This document shows positions 41,725 through 50,863 of a DNA stretch of 64,000 nt, piece by piece. Source of the stretch: Henriciella sp. (GTDB lineage Bacteria; Pseudomonadota; Alphaproteobacteria; Caulobacterales; Hyphomonadaceae); NCBI GenBank assembly GCA_021776655.1, contig JAJFFK010000023.1, positions 1-64,000 of the forward strand, written 5' to 3'. The position numbers and the translations under genes were made by a program. Every line of letters begins with the position of its first letter. The stretch's first letter is position 1. The notes beneath the pieces are model-generated. The model had not been told where the DNA came from and ran no database searches. It saw nothing but the letters and a program-made list of their open reading frames with translations.

Positions 41725-42444
41725 TCAGTCAGCCGCCAGCGTCGCAATCAGAAAATCCGACAACTGATCGGCCATCCGTGCGACACCGTCGCCGGTTGGA
41801 TGCAAGCCATCGCGCTGTAGCAAGCCCGGCTGATCACGCACCCCTTGCAACATAGCCGGATAGAGCGGCACCCCATAGGTTGCAGACAGATCTGGATAGA
41901 TCGCCGCATAGGCCGCATCCCGGCTGCCTTCGGGCGCATCACTGCGCGGCTCAAGCCCGGCCAGAATGACCGCAATCGCGTCGCCTTGCGCGCGCTCAAT
42001 CACGGCGGCAATATTGGCGCGTGTTGTATCCGCGCTGAGGCCAAGCAAATAGTCATTGGCACCAAGTGCAATCACCAAAATGTCCGGATCCGCAGACGCC
42101 ACGCTCCAGTCATAGCGCGCCAGACCATTGGCGCTGGTATCGCCCGACACCCCGGCATTGATCACCGTGATATCCAGACCTGCACGGCTTAGGCGCTCGC
42201 CGATCTGTTCCGGCAAGGCAAGGTCAGGTGACAGGCCAAACCCGGCGGTCAGACTGTCACCCAGCATCACCAGCACGCGGCCTTCGTGGACGGTTGGTGT
42301 CACGGCAACAGGGGCGGCGACCGGCTGGGCAACAGGGGCGGCGACATCCGCCACCGCCGCAACGGGCGCTGGCTCGCCGCCGCCGCTACATCCGGCCAGA
42401 AACAGGCTCGCCGCAATCACACTTGCCTGAACCAGAGCTTTCAA
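41725..42444 (-). CDS. tesA: SGNH-type arylesterase lipoprotein (TesA-like)
   Basis: A 239-aa GDSL/SGNH hydrolase: GDSLTAGFG near residue 64 carries the catalytic serine, GVSGDTSANG near 98 the glycine block, LGANDYLLG near 127 the asparagine and DGLHPTGDG near 217 the Asp-His pair. TTG at 42444 is chosen as start because GGAGAG precedes it and the protein then begins with a lipoprotein signal LKALVQASVIAASLFLAGC (lipobox LAGC). A longer reading would have no signal peptide. The residues after the cysteine are alanine/proline-rich. The gene is divergent from YbbA/YbbP-like genes, the same set as E. coli tesA-ybbA-ybbP. Confidence 0.88.
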   Translation of the reverse strand: MKALVQASVIAASLFLAGCSGGGEPAPVAAVADVAAPVAQPVAAPVAVTPTVHEGRVLVMLGDSLTAGFGLSPDLALPEQIGERLSRAGLDITVINAGVSGDTSANGLARYDWSVASADPDILVIALGANDYLLGLSADTTRANIAAVIERAQGDAIAVILAGLEPRSDAPEGSRDAAYAAIYPDLSATYGVPLYPAMLQGVRDQPGLLQRDGLHPTGDGVARMADQLSDFLIATLAAD

Positions 42445-42555
42445 ATCAACTCTCCACTTGCGCTTAGAGGTTTTCCGTTTATCGATAAGGACACATGTGC
42501 CCTGAATTGCCAAGGCGTTCAAATCATTTCTCCAGGAGAGAGGATAATTTCCAAC

Positions 42556-43221
42556 GTGACGCAAGCGCTTTGCCTCAAAAACGTCTACCTGACCTTGTCG
42601 GCGCAATCCGGCCCGGTCGAGATATTGAAAGGCGTCGATTTCAGCGCTGACAAGGGTGAAAGCGTAGCGATTGTCGGCCCGTCCGGGTCAGGGAAATCCT
42701 CGCTTATTGCGGTTGCGGCTGGTCTTGAACAAGCGACCTCTGGCGAGATAACCCTGCTCGGCACCTCGCTTAGCGGACGTAGCGAGGACGCGATGGCGCG
42801 CCTGCGCCGGGGCCGCGTCTCGATGGTGTTTCAGTCCTTCCACTTGCTGGCGACGATGACCGCTTATGACAATGTCCGCGCGCCGCTGGAAATCGCGCGG
42901 CTCGACCGCGTCAACACAAAGGCCAATGATGCGCTGGTCGCGGTTGGGCTGGCCGATCGGATGCGCCACTATCCCGGCCAGCTATCTGGCGGGGAACGCC
43001 AACGCGTCGCGGTGGCCCGCGCGCTCGCCTCAAATCCAGATATCGTTTTCGCTGACGAGCCGACCGGCAATCTTGATAGCGAGACCGGCGCCGGGGTCGC
43101 TGATCGTCTGTTTGCCATCGCGGCGGAGCGCGGCGCGACGCTGATCCTGGTCACGCATGATCTTGAACTGGCCCGGCGCGCCGACCGGATCGTCACCATG
43201 CATGCTGGCCAGATCGTATGA
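42556..43221 (+). CDS. ybbA: ABC transporter ATP-binding protein, YbbA/LolD type
   Basis: A 221-aa ABC ATPase of the MacB/LolD group. Walker A GPSGSGKSS near residue 43, Q-loop MVFQSFHLL near 95, signature LSGGERQRVAVARAL near 143 and Walker B IVFADEPTGNLDS near 164. Partner of the large FtsX-type permease that overlaps its end by 4 bp. Start GTG at 42556 gives the normal family length; frames upstream run into the divergent esterase promoter. Proteins of this pair are mechanotransmission-type transporters without a known substrate. Confidence 0.9.
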   Translation: MTQALCLKNVYLTLSAQSGPVEILKGVDFSADKGESVAIVGPSGSGKSSLIAVAAGLEQATSGEITLLGTSLSGRSEDAMARLRRGRVSMVFQSFHLLATMTAYDNVRAPLEIARLDRVNTKANDALVAVGLADRMRHYPGQLSGGERQRVAVARALASNPDIVFADEPTGNLDSETGAGVADRLFAIAAERGATLILVTHDLELARRADRIVTMHAGQIV

Positions 43222-45749
43222 ACCGGGTTGCCGCCCGGATTGCCTGGCGTGAGCTGGTTGGCGGCTTCAAGGGCTTCTGGATCTATCTTGCGTGCCTCGC
43301 TTTGGGCGCAGCGGCGATTGCCTCGGCCGGTTCGGTCACTGAAGTGTTTACACGCGGCCTGGACAGCGAAGCGCGCGTTCTGCTTGGCGGCGACGCGATG
43401 TTCACCGCCGCCCAGCGCCGCGCCGATCGCGATGAGCGCGCTTATATCGACGCCCTTGGCCAGGTCTCGGAGAATGTCTCGCTCGACGTTATGGGTCGCT
43501 TCAATGAGCGCCGCCAGCAAGTTGACATCACCGCCGTCGATAGCGCTTTTCCATTGCTCGGTGAGGTCACGCTGTCAGGCGGAGCAACCGCCCTGCCTGA
43601 TGCGCTTGCCCTGACTGACGGCCTGTGGGGCGTGGTGGTCAGCGCGTCCTTCCTGGAGGCGTTCAATGCCAAGATCGGCGACACGGTTGAGATCGGCCCG
43701 GTCCGGGCAGAGATCCGTGCCCGGCTCGACGGCGTGCCTGATCGGTTCGGCACGCCCGGTACGTTCGGCCCGGCGGCGCTGATCCATATTGATGGCCTGA
43801 TCCAGTCAAACCGGCTGGAGACCGGTCAACTGTTTCGCTCGCGCCTGCTGGTTATGCTGACCGAAGACACACCAATAGACACGGTCAAATCCAAGTTTGA
43901 AGCCGCCTTCAGCACGGCAAATTTGCGGATCCGTGGGCCGCAGGACGCGGTCGACGGCCTGCAAGGCCTGCTGACCACGCTCAACTCTTTTCTGGCGATT
44001 ATCGGCATTGCCTCACTGATCGCGGGCGGGGTCGGCGTCTCGCAAGCGACATCGGCCTTTCTCGACGCGCGCACCGATTCAATTGCCGCCCTGAAAGCGC
44101 TTGGTGCAGACAGCGCGACCATTCGCGGCGCTTACATATTGCAGCTTGGCGCATTGGCGCTGATCGGATCGCTGGCTGGTGTCGCCATCGGCGCAGCGGC
44201 GCCTTATTTGCTCGCCGCGTTTGCAGGCGGCAATATCCCGCTGCCGCAAGCGCTGGGTATCTATCCTGCGCCGCTGCTCAAGGCGCTGGTGCTTGGCATC
44301 CTCGCCGCCGCCGTGTTTGCCTTGCCCGCAATTGGCCGGGCCCGCGCGACAAGACCCTCGGCGCTGTTTCAAAGTCTCAGTCTCGAAGACCAGACCAGGA
44401 CGCCGTGGTTTGAGCGCTTGCTTTCGCTGGCGGCGATGGCGCTGCTGGTGGTGATCGCCGTCACCACTAGCGACCATGCCGGGCTAACCCTCGGTCTGTT
44501 GGCCGGAGCAATGCTCGCCTGGGGCCTGTTCCTGCTGGCAGCGCAGGGCATCAAGCGCCTGGCCGCTCTGCTTGCCAAGACCGCACGCGGCCTGCGCCGC
44601 CTGACCCTGTCCAATCTTGGCGGGCCGGGCTCGCTCGCGCCGACCATTGTTCCAGCGCTCGGGCTTGGCCTGGCCCTGCTGACACTGGTCGCCTCGGTTC
44701 AGGCCAATCTGCTCAACCAGATCACCGAGACTGCCCCGGCCAATGCGCCGTCGATGATCTTCTCGCAAATCCCGTCTGATGACATCGCCGCGTTTGACCA
44801 GCTAATCGCCGCGCAGGGCGTGGATATCAGTGACGAAGACGCCTTCCGCCGCGCGCCCTTTCTGCTGGTCCGGGTTGTTGCGTTAAAAGGCGCGCCGCTA
44901 GTGGTTGAGGATGTTGCCGAGGCCGAACGCTGGGTCGTGCGCGGTGAGACCAATGTCACCTATCTCGCCCGCCAACCCGGCGATACAGTGCTTACCCAAG
45001 GTGAGTGGTGGGCCGATGACTATGCCGGACCCTTACGAGTTTCGGTTGAGGCGGATGCCGCCGCCGGGCTCGGTCTTACGCTCGGCGATACAATCGGATT
45101 TCGGGTCTTTGGCCGCGAGGTTACCGCCACGGTCACGTCGCTGCGAACGGTCGATTGGGGCACGTTCGGGATCGGTTCGAACACCGCCTTCATCTTCTCT
45201 CCCGGCACATTAGAGGCGGCCAAGCCTTACCATGTCGCCATCGCCAAAACCACGCCAGAGGCCGAGCAACCGATTATTTCCGCGCTCGGCGACACCTTGC
45301 CGCAAGTTGTGGTGTTCCAGACAAGACCAGCGCTGGAAACCGCCGCGCGCCTGTTTGGCGATATCGCGGTTGCCGTGAACGCCGCCGCCGGAGTGGTCAC
45401 GATTGCCGGACTGCTTGTCTTGCTTGGCGCGTTTGCCGCGATGGCGCGCAAGCGTCGGCACGAAGCGGCCTTGCTCAAGACATTCGGCGCGGCGCGGCGC
45501 GAAGTTCTGATGCTCTATGCCGGGGAATTTGCCATTACGGGCGGGGCAGGCGCAGTGATCGGCGCGCTGCTTGGCGTTGGCGCAGCCTATCCAATTGTGG
45601 TCAATGTGTTTGAGGCGACGTGGACTTGGCCGTGGGCTGAACTGGCCTCGATCATCGGTCTTGCCCTGGCCATCTCGGCGATTGGCGGCGCAATTGTTGG
45701 CCTATCGACCTTGGCTCACCCGGCGGCAAGGGTTCTACGGTCCGCCTGA
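43218..45749 (+). CDS. ybbP: FtsX-like ABC permease, YbbP type
   Basis: An 843-aa inner-membrane permease with two FtsX-type domains and about ten helices: a first helix at residues 18-38, a group near 255-370, another near 395-440, 475-500 and the final three (about 715-835). Two large periplasmic domains lie between. The blocks AWRELVGGFKGFWIYLACLALG, GGVGVSQATSAFLDARTDSIAALKALGA and MARKRRHEAALLKTFGAARREVLMLYAGEF are typical of YbbP. It pairs with the ATPase and, as in E. coli, with the TesA-like esterase next to them. Confidence 0.92.
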   Translation: MNRVAARIAWRELVGGFKGFWIYLACLALGAAAIASAGSVTEVFTRGLDSEARVLLGGDAMFTAAQRRADRDERAYIDALGQVSENVSLDVMGRFNERRQQVDITAVDSAFPLLGEVTLSGGATALPDALALTDGLWGVVVSASFLEAFNAKIGDTVEIGPVRAEIRARLDGVPDRFGTPGTFGPAALIHIDGLIQSNRLETGQLFRSRLLVMLTEDTPIDTVKSKFEAAFSTANLRIRGPQDAVDGLQGLLTTLNSFLAIIGIASLIAGGVGVSQATSAFLDARTDSIAALKALGADSATIRGAYILQLGALALIGSLAGVAIGAAAPYLLAAFAGGNIPLPQALGIYPAPLLKALVLGILAAAVFALPAIGRARATRPSALFQSLSLEDQTRTPWFERLLSLAAMALLVVIAVTTSDHAGLTLGLLAGAMLAWGLFLLAAQGIKRLAALLAKTARGLRRLTLSNLGGPGSLAPTIVPALGLGLALLTLVASVQANLLNQITETAPANAPSMIFSQIPSDDIAAFDQLIAAQGVDISDEDAFRRAPFLLVRVVALKGAPLVVEDVAEAERWVVRGETNVTYLARQPGDTVLTQGEWWADDYAGPLRVSVEADAAAGLGLTLGDTIGFRVFGREVTATVTSLRTVDWGTFGIGSNTAFIFSPGTLEAAKPYHVAIAKTTPEAEQPIISALGDTLPQVVVFQTRPALETAARLFGDIAVAVNAAAGVVTIAGLLVLLGAFAAMARKRRHEAALLKTFGAARREVLMLYAGEFAITGGAGAVIGALLGVGAAYPIVVNVFEATWTWPWAELASIIGLALAISAIGGAIVGLSTLAHPAARVLRSA

Positions 45750-45767
45750 AGGCAATAGGTAATTGAT

Positions 45768-46379
45768 ATGAAACTCTATGACTATAAAACCGCCCCGAAC
45801 CCGCGCCGTGTGCGGATATATCTCGCCGAAAAAGGCGTCGACATTCCGCTCGTCAATGTCGATATTACCAAGCGCGAACAAAAGACGCCTGACTTTCTCG
45901 TCAAGAACCCGGTCGGCTCAATCCCCGTGCTTGAGCTGGATGACGGCACTTGCATCTCTGAATCCGTCGCGATCTGCCGCTATATCGAGGCGCTCCACCA
46001 AGAGCCGCCATTGTTTGGGCGCACGCCGGTTGAGAAAGCGCTGATCGAGATGTGGCTACGCCGGGTTGAGTTGAATGTGATGATGCCAATTGGTCAGGTC
46101 TGGGTGCATGCAAGCCCATTTACGGCGCACCTGCTGACCCAGATTCCGGACGCCGCTGACCTTGGCCGCAAACGCGGCGAGTTTGGGTATCAAATGCTCG
46201 ACGATCAACTTGCCAAGACCAGCTTCATTGCCGGTGATGATTATTCGGTCGTCGATGCGGTGGCGCTGGCGACAATTGATTTTGCCGCCGGACTGGTTGG
46301 GTTCCCGTTTAGTGATGATTTGCACAACCTGAAACGCTGGCACGACGAAGTTTCAGCCCGGCCTAGCGCCGAGGCTTAA
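45768..46379 (+). CDS. Glutathione S-transferase family protein
   Basis: A 203-aa GST. The thioredoxin-like N-domain starts MKLYDYKTAPNPRRVRIYLAEKGV with a cis-proline in GSIPVLELDDG near residue 53 and the ESVAICRYIE glutathione-contact segment near 65. The all-helical C-domain follows, with the N-capping box region YSVVDAVALATIDFA near 155. The catalytic residue near position 10 is APNPRRV, without cysteine. The stop overlaps the stop of the convergent mnmC gene by 4 bp. Substrate unknown. Confidence 0.9.
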   Translation: MKLYDYKTAPNPRRVRIYLAEKGVDIPLVNVDITKREQKTPDFLVKNPVGSIPVLELDDGTCISESVAICRYIEALHQEPPLFGRTPVEKALIEMWLRRVELNVMMPIGQVWVHASPFTAHLLTQIPDAADLGRKRGEFGYQMLDDQLAKTSFIAGDDYSVVDAVALATIDFAAGLVGFPFSDDLHNLKRWHDEVSARPSAEA

Positions 46380-48223
46380 CTTACGCCGCGTTTGAGATCG
46401 CGCAAGATCTGGCGCAGCGGCGACACCATCTTCATAGCATCCAATGCGGCTGGCACCGGATCGCCGAACATCTGCGCCGTCAGGATCGCGCCGGCCCATG
46501 GCCCCCATGTGAACCCGCGTGCGCCAAATCCGCCCGCCAGATAGATGCCGTCAATTTCCGGGGCAGGTTCATCGACGGCCACCCCGTCTTTCAGACCCGC
46601 ATGGATCTGCCGTGCAGCAGGCGCATCAATCAGTCGCCCGATCACCGGCAGTCGATCCGGCGTGCTGGCCCGTATCCCGGCACGCGATTGCACATTTGAG
46701 CGCGCAGCTTCCTGCTGCCAATAGGGATTAAGCTGCGCCAGGGCCGCCGCGTTTTCGGTCCTCGCCGCAGCGCTGGTCTGCGTCGGGTCGCCACGATGCT
46801 CACCAAACGTCGCGCCCCATAATCGATCATATCCGCTGGCCAGCGCGTAATGGCTCCGCACCGTCGCGGATGGCGGCGCATCGAGCTTGCTCGTCAGCCA
46901 TTCAATTTGGCCCGCACGCCCCTCTAGCCGCAACCATGGAAACATCTCGTGCATGGCCCAGCCATTGGCCAGAATGATCGCGTCAAACACCTCTCCCGAC
47001 ACCGTTCGCGCCATCAGATCAAGGCTGATCGCCTGCCCCCAACGCAAATCCGCCCCGTCGAGCAGGGCCGGAAGCAAAAGCGGCGGACGCAGGATCATTG
47101 CGCGTTTGTGCAACACCCCGTCGGCGATGGCTTCAAGCTGTTCCAGGCCGAGCGGCGGATCGCTTAGCATTTTGGCAAATCGACCCGCCTCTTTCTCGTC
47201 GCGCGGACGGTGGGTGACTGTAACCGTTTCAACCCCCGGCAATCGGTCATAGGTATTTTGCGCGGTCAAATAGGCATCCAGTACCAAGCGCCCATCCACC
47301 GCGTCACCAGCATCAAGGCGCGGCATAACCAGCGCCAATGGATTGCCGCTCGTGCCCTGCGCGGGACCACTGGCCTGGTCGAACACGGTCACCTCGGCGC
47401 CCCGGACAAGAACCGCCTGCGCCGCGCTCGCACCGGCAATCCCGGCGCCAATAATCGCAATTTTTTTGAGGCTCCGGGACCACGCACCAATCCGACGCTC
47501 ATCTAGCAGGTTTGCGGCACTGTTGCGGCGGTATTGAGCTGCCAATTTATGCCGTTTTCGGCCATGTCCGGGCAATTTCACCACGCTGAACCCGGCCGCG
47601 TCCAGACCTCGCCGAACTGCGCCAGCAGCCGTAAATGTTGCGATTCTCGCACCCTGTACGCAGCGTTCCGCAACCAGTGGCCACAGGCGATCCTCCCACA
47701 TCGCGCCATTCTTCGCCGGGCTAAACCCATCCAGAAACCAGGCATCAGCAATAAGCGAACTTTGCTGCAAAGTGTCAATTATCTCCCCGATATGCAGGGT
47801 TAAAGACAGCCGCTCTTCCGGCCACACCACACGGCGAACCCCCTTCGCCCGCACCGGCCATTTATGCAGTAACATGGCGCTTAGCTCAGCCAGTTCGGGC
47901 CAAAGAGACAGGGCGCGTTTCGCGTCTTCGCGCGCCAGTGGATAGCCCTCGAAACTGACGAAATTCAACCAGCCACCTGTAGGCCGGTTGGCCCGCCACA
48001 TCTGCCATGTGGCCAGAAAGTTCAAGCCTGTTCCAAAGCCCAGTTCAGCGATTGTGAATTGGTCTTTGCCCCGCCAAGCATCCGGCAATCCACAGCCCGC
48101 CAGAAACACCGCGCGGCTTTCAGCCAAACCATCCTCGCGGCTAAAATAGACGTCGCCGACGCGCGCATTCAGCGGCGTTCCGTCGTCTCTCCAAACCAGA
48201 TCAGGGCGCGGCGGCAATCTCAT
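46376..48223 (-). CDS. mnmC: Bifunctional tRNA 5-methylaminomethyl-2-thiouridine synthase MnmC
   Basis: A 615-aa fusion enzyme that finishes the wobble uridine of some tRNAs: the FAD oxidase removes carboxymethyl groups and the SAM methyltransferase adds the methyl. The methyltransferase comes first (LVWRDDGTPLNARVGDVYFS near residue 9, AELGFGTGLNFL near 59, DAWFLDGFSPAKNGAMW near 158). The oxidase follows with a dinucleotide site IAIIGAGIAGASAA near 254 and a C-terminal GLYLAGGFGARGFTWGP-like block (here YLAGGFGARGFTWGP) near 561. Length is near that of E. coli MnmC. Confidence 0.93.
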   Translation of the reverse strand: MRLPPRPDLVWRDDGTPLNARVGDVYFSREDGLAESRAVFLAGCGLPDAWRGKDQFTIAELGFGTGLNFLATWQMWRANRPTGGWLNFVSFEGYPLAREDAKRALSLWPELAELSAMLLHKWPVRAKGVRRVVWPEERLSLTLHIGEIIDTLQQSSLIADAWFLDGFSPAKNGAMWEDRLWPLVAERCVQGARIATFTAAGAVRRGLDAAGFSVVKLPGHGRKRHKLAAQYRRNSAANLLDERRIGAWSRSLKKIAIIGAGIAGASAAQAVLVRGAEVTVFDQASGPAQGTSGNPLALVMPRLDAGDAVDGRLVLDAYLTAQNTYDRLPGVETVTVTHRPRDEKEAGRFAKMLSDPPLGLEQLEAIADGVLHKRAMILRPPLLLPALLDGADLRWGQAISLDLMARTVSGEVFDAIILANGWAMHEMFPWLRLEGRAGQIEWLTSKLDAPPSATVRSHYALASGYDRLWGATFGEHRGDPTQTSAAARTENAAALAQLNPYWQQEAARSNVQSRAGIRASTPDRLPVIGRLIDAPAARQIHAGLKDGVAVDEPAPEIDGIYLAGGFGARGFTWGPWAGAILTAQMFGDPVPAALDAMKMVSPLRQILRDLKRGVS

Positions 48224-48252
48224 GCCAAGCGCCTTAGCCTGTCTTCCGCCTG

Positions 48253-48663
48253 CTAGCTAGCAGCTTCCAACGCCCGCTGCTGGTCAATCCAGTCAGGATC
48301 AATGTTTAGCTTCTTGGCGATCTTGTCAGCGCCCGCAACAACCCGCCAAAACGGACTGACTTCAGACGGAGGTATGCCATCCGCCATGTCTTCCAGCGCC
48401 GCCTCCGCCACAATTCGAACGAAGATTGATGACGATAGCGGACAAGCTCCATCACAGGCTTCTCGCGTGGCCAAATCAGCGCGCAATTGCGGGATCGTAC
48501 GGGTTTCACCATGTGGGATGTCGCGAATGTAGGCATCAACAATCTGCGGCGTGGCCACGAGCATTTTCTCGCCCGGTTGCATTCCGCCAAAGGCCTTGTC
48601 CAAAACAATTTTTCTGTGCGTTTTCTCTACAGCCAGTTTCTCTCGTGCGGTTTTTTTACCCAT
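48253..48663 (-). CDS. Conserved-looking small protein, possibly alkyltransferase-like
   Basis: A 136-aa soluble protein. An IPHGETRTIPQLRADLATR segment near residue 49 resembles the PxGxTxTYGxLA motif of O6-alkylguanine alkyltransferases and alkyltransferase-like proteins, but no PCHR active-site motif follows; instead there is DGACPLSSSIFVRIVAEAAL. The N-terminus is basic (KKTAREKLAVEKTHRKIV) and the C-terminus ends in a helix DPDWIDQQRALEAA. GGAGG precedes the ATG. Function is not known to me; the fold suggestion is weak. Confidence 0.6.
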   Translation of the reverse strand: MGKKTAREKLAVEKTHRKIVLDKAFGGMQPGEKMLVATPQIVDAYIRDIPHGETRTIPQLRADLATREACDGACPLSSSIFVRIVAEAALEDMADGIPPSEVSPFWRVVAGADKIAKKLNIDPDWIDQQRALEAAS

Positions 48664-48743
48664 ATCCGAGCCTCCCGATCCAAGCTCAGCCTAGCACAGT
48701 TCGCTGACACCTATTAGCAGTATCCACGGGAAATCGAACTTTT

Positions 48744-49184
48744 TCAATCCGCCCTATAGTCAAACGGTTTCAGCTGCTCAACCACATCCGGAATAGGGCG
48801 GCGTACACGGCCATCGGGGTGGATCATCACGGCGGTAACTTTCGCCTCAGCGATCACGTCCGCGCCGCACAGGCAGGTCTGCGCAAAGTACATTCGAACA
48901 CCGCGCACACCCAGGCTTCGCGTCCGGACATCCAGTAAATCGTCGACTTTCGCGGCTTTCTTGTAATCAACATTCACGTTGGTCAATGTGAACGCCGCAG
49001 GATCTGGCCTTTGCAGTAAATATTGATGACTGACACCGGCATCACGCAAGAAATCGGACCGCCCGCGCTCAAAAAACCGAAGGTAATTTGCGTGATACAC
49101 CATGCCGGTAAAATCGGTGTCCTCATAGTAGACCCGAAGTTTCAGCCAGTGCTGATTTCTCTCGTCAAATGATGCTGTTTTCAT
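48744..49184 (-). CDS. ybgC: YbgC-type acyl-CoA thioesterase
   Basis: A 146-aa hot-dog-fold thioesterase. The motif VYYEDTDFTGMVYHANYLRFFERGR near residues 18-42 carries the catalytic aspartate (EDTD) and the His-containing YHANY of the YbgC/4HBT family. It hydrolyses short-chain acyl-CoA or hydroxyacyl-CoA. In many proteobacteria it begins the tol-pal operon; here it follows purH by 9 bp and tol-pal is not in the window. The ATG at 49184 is used, the TTG before it is less likely. Confidence 0.92.
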   Translation of the reverse strand: MKTASFDERNQHWLKLRVYYEDTDFTGMVYHANYLRFFERGRSDFLRDAGVSHQYLLQRPDPAAFTLTNVNVDYKKAAKVDDLLDVRTRSLGVRGVRMYFAQTCLCGADVIAEAKVTAVMIHPDGRVRRPIPDVVEQLKPFDYRAD

Positions 49185-49193
49185 CAAAATATC

Positions 49194-50780
49194 CTAGTGC
49201 CGGAAGTGGCGCATACCGGTCAGAACCATCGCCAAACCGGCCTCATCTGCAGCCGCGATCACGTCGTCATCGCGGATTGACCCACCCGGCTGAATAACCG
49301 CAACAGCGCCAGCCGACGCAGCTGATAACAGCCCGTCAGCAAAGGGAAAGAAGGCATCTGATGCGGCGACACAACCTTTGGTTAGCGGGTCACCCCAGCC
49401 GCCTGTTTCGGCTGCATCTTCGGCCTTGCGCGCGGCAATTCGGGCACTGTCAATTCGGCTCATCTGGCCTGCGCCAATGCCGACAGTTGCCCCATCCCTG
49501 GCATAGACAATCGTGTTGGATTTGACGTGCTTGGCGACCCGCCATGCGAATAGAAGATCATCCAATTGTTGATCTGTCGGCGCGATCTTTGTGACAATTT
49601 TCAAGTCGTCCCTTGTGATCCGGCCAAAGTCGCGGTCTTGCACCAACAGACCGCCCGCAACTGTCTTAATCGTCATGCCGGGAGCGCTCGGATCAGGTAA
49701 TCCATCCGTGATCAGCAGGCGCAAATTCTTTTTCCTGGCAAAGATCTCCAGCGCCGCCTCATCGGCGCCTGGCGCGATCACGACCTCGGTAAAGACTTTG
49801 ACGATTTCAGCCGCCAGCGCGCCATCCAGAGACCGGTTCAGCGCAACAATTCCGCCAAAAGCCGAAATTGAATCGCACGCGAGCGCGGCGCGATATGCCT
49901 CAATCGCATCGGCACCTTGCGCCACGCCGCACGGATTGGCGTGCTTGATGATCGCCACAGCTGGCACGTCATCACCAAGCTCTCCGATCAACTCATAGGC
50001 TGCGTCTGTGTCGTTTATATTGTTATAGGACAGCGCTTTGCCTTGCACCTGGCGCGCCGTGGCGACGCCGGGGCGGTCTTCGCCGGTGACATAGAACGCC
50101 GCTTTCTGATGCGGGTTTTCGCCATAACGCAGCCTTTCCTGCAACCGGCCGCCAAACCCGCGCCAGTCCGGCGCTGTCTCATCAATTTGGCCTGCATACC
50201 AGTTCGAGATCGCGGCATCATAGGCGGCTGTGCGGGCATAGGTCTTGGCCGCCAGCCATTTGCACACATCTGCCGTGACATGCCCGTCATTGGCGTCCAT
50301 CACGCCCAGTACCCCATCCAGATCAATACTGTCGGTACAGACCGCAACATGCGCGTAATTCTTCGCTGCCGCCCGCAACATGGCCGGCCCGCCAATGTCG
50401 ATATTCTCAATGCAGGCTTCGAAATCGCCGCCCGCAGCGACCGTCGCTTCGAACGGGTAGAGGTTGATATAGACTAGGTCGATCGGCTCGATGCCATGGC
50501 GCTCTGCGTCGGCGACATGGCTCGCATTGTCGCGCAGATACAGTAGCCCGCCATGCACTGCCGGGTGCAGCGTCTTGACCCGGCCATCCATCATCTCAGG
50601 ATACCCGGTTAGATCAGCCACGTCTTTCACCTCCAAACCAGCGGCTTTCAATGCCTTCGCCGTACCGCCAGTTGATACCAGTTCGACACCATGAGCGACC
50701 AAGGCTCTGGCGCGTTCAACCAATCCCTGTTTGTCAGAAACTGAGATCAATGCGCGGCGGATGGCGATCATTTGGGTCAT
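49194..50780 (-). CDS. purH: Bifunctional AICAR transformylase / IMP cyclohydrolase
   Basis: PurH performs the last two steps of IMP synthesis. The 528-aa product has the IMP cyclohydrolase domain first ([65 protein letters not shown], residues about 8-78) and the transformylase domain after it ([14 protein letters not shown] near 217, [11 protein letters not shown] near 275 with the catalytic Lys-His pair). Length is normal. It is preceded by the CapD-type gene and followed by ybgC. Confidence 0.97.
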   Translation of the reverse strand: MTQMIAIRRALISVSDKQGLVERARALVAHGVELVSTGGTAKALKAAGLEVKDVADLTGYPEMMDGRVKTLHPAVHGGLLYLRDNASHVADAERHGIEPIDLVYINLYPFEATVAAGGDFEACIENIDIGGPAMLRAAAKNYAHVAVCTDSIDLDGVLGVMDANDGHVTADVCKWLAAKTYARTAAYDAAISNWYAGQIDETAPDWRGFGGRLQERLRYGENPHQKAAFYVTGEDRPGVATARQVQGKALSYNNINDTDAAYELIGELGDDVPAVAIIKHANPCGVAQGADAIEAYRAALACDSISAFGGIVALNRSLDGALAAEIVKVFTEVVIAPGADEAALEIFARKKNLRLLITDGLPDPSAPGMTIKTVAGGLLVQDRDFGRITRDDLKIVTKIAPTDQQLDDLLFAWRVAKHVKSNTIVYARDGATVGIGAGQMSRIDSARIAARKAEDAAETGGWGDPLTKGCVAASDAFFPFADGLLSAASAGAVAVIQPGGSIRDDDVIAAADEAGLAMVLTGMRHFRH

Positions 50781-50863
50781 TGTACGGCCTTGAAGTTTGA
50801 GAACTGGACAATCCGCGTTCGGGTATCACGGTAACGCCTCGCGTCAACAGAGCAGGCTGCGAC

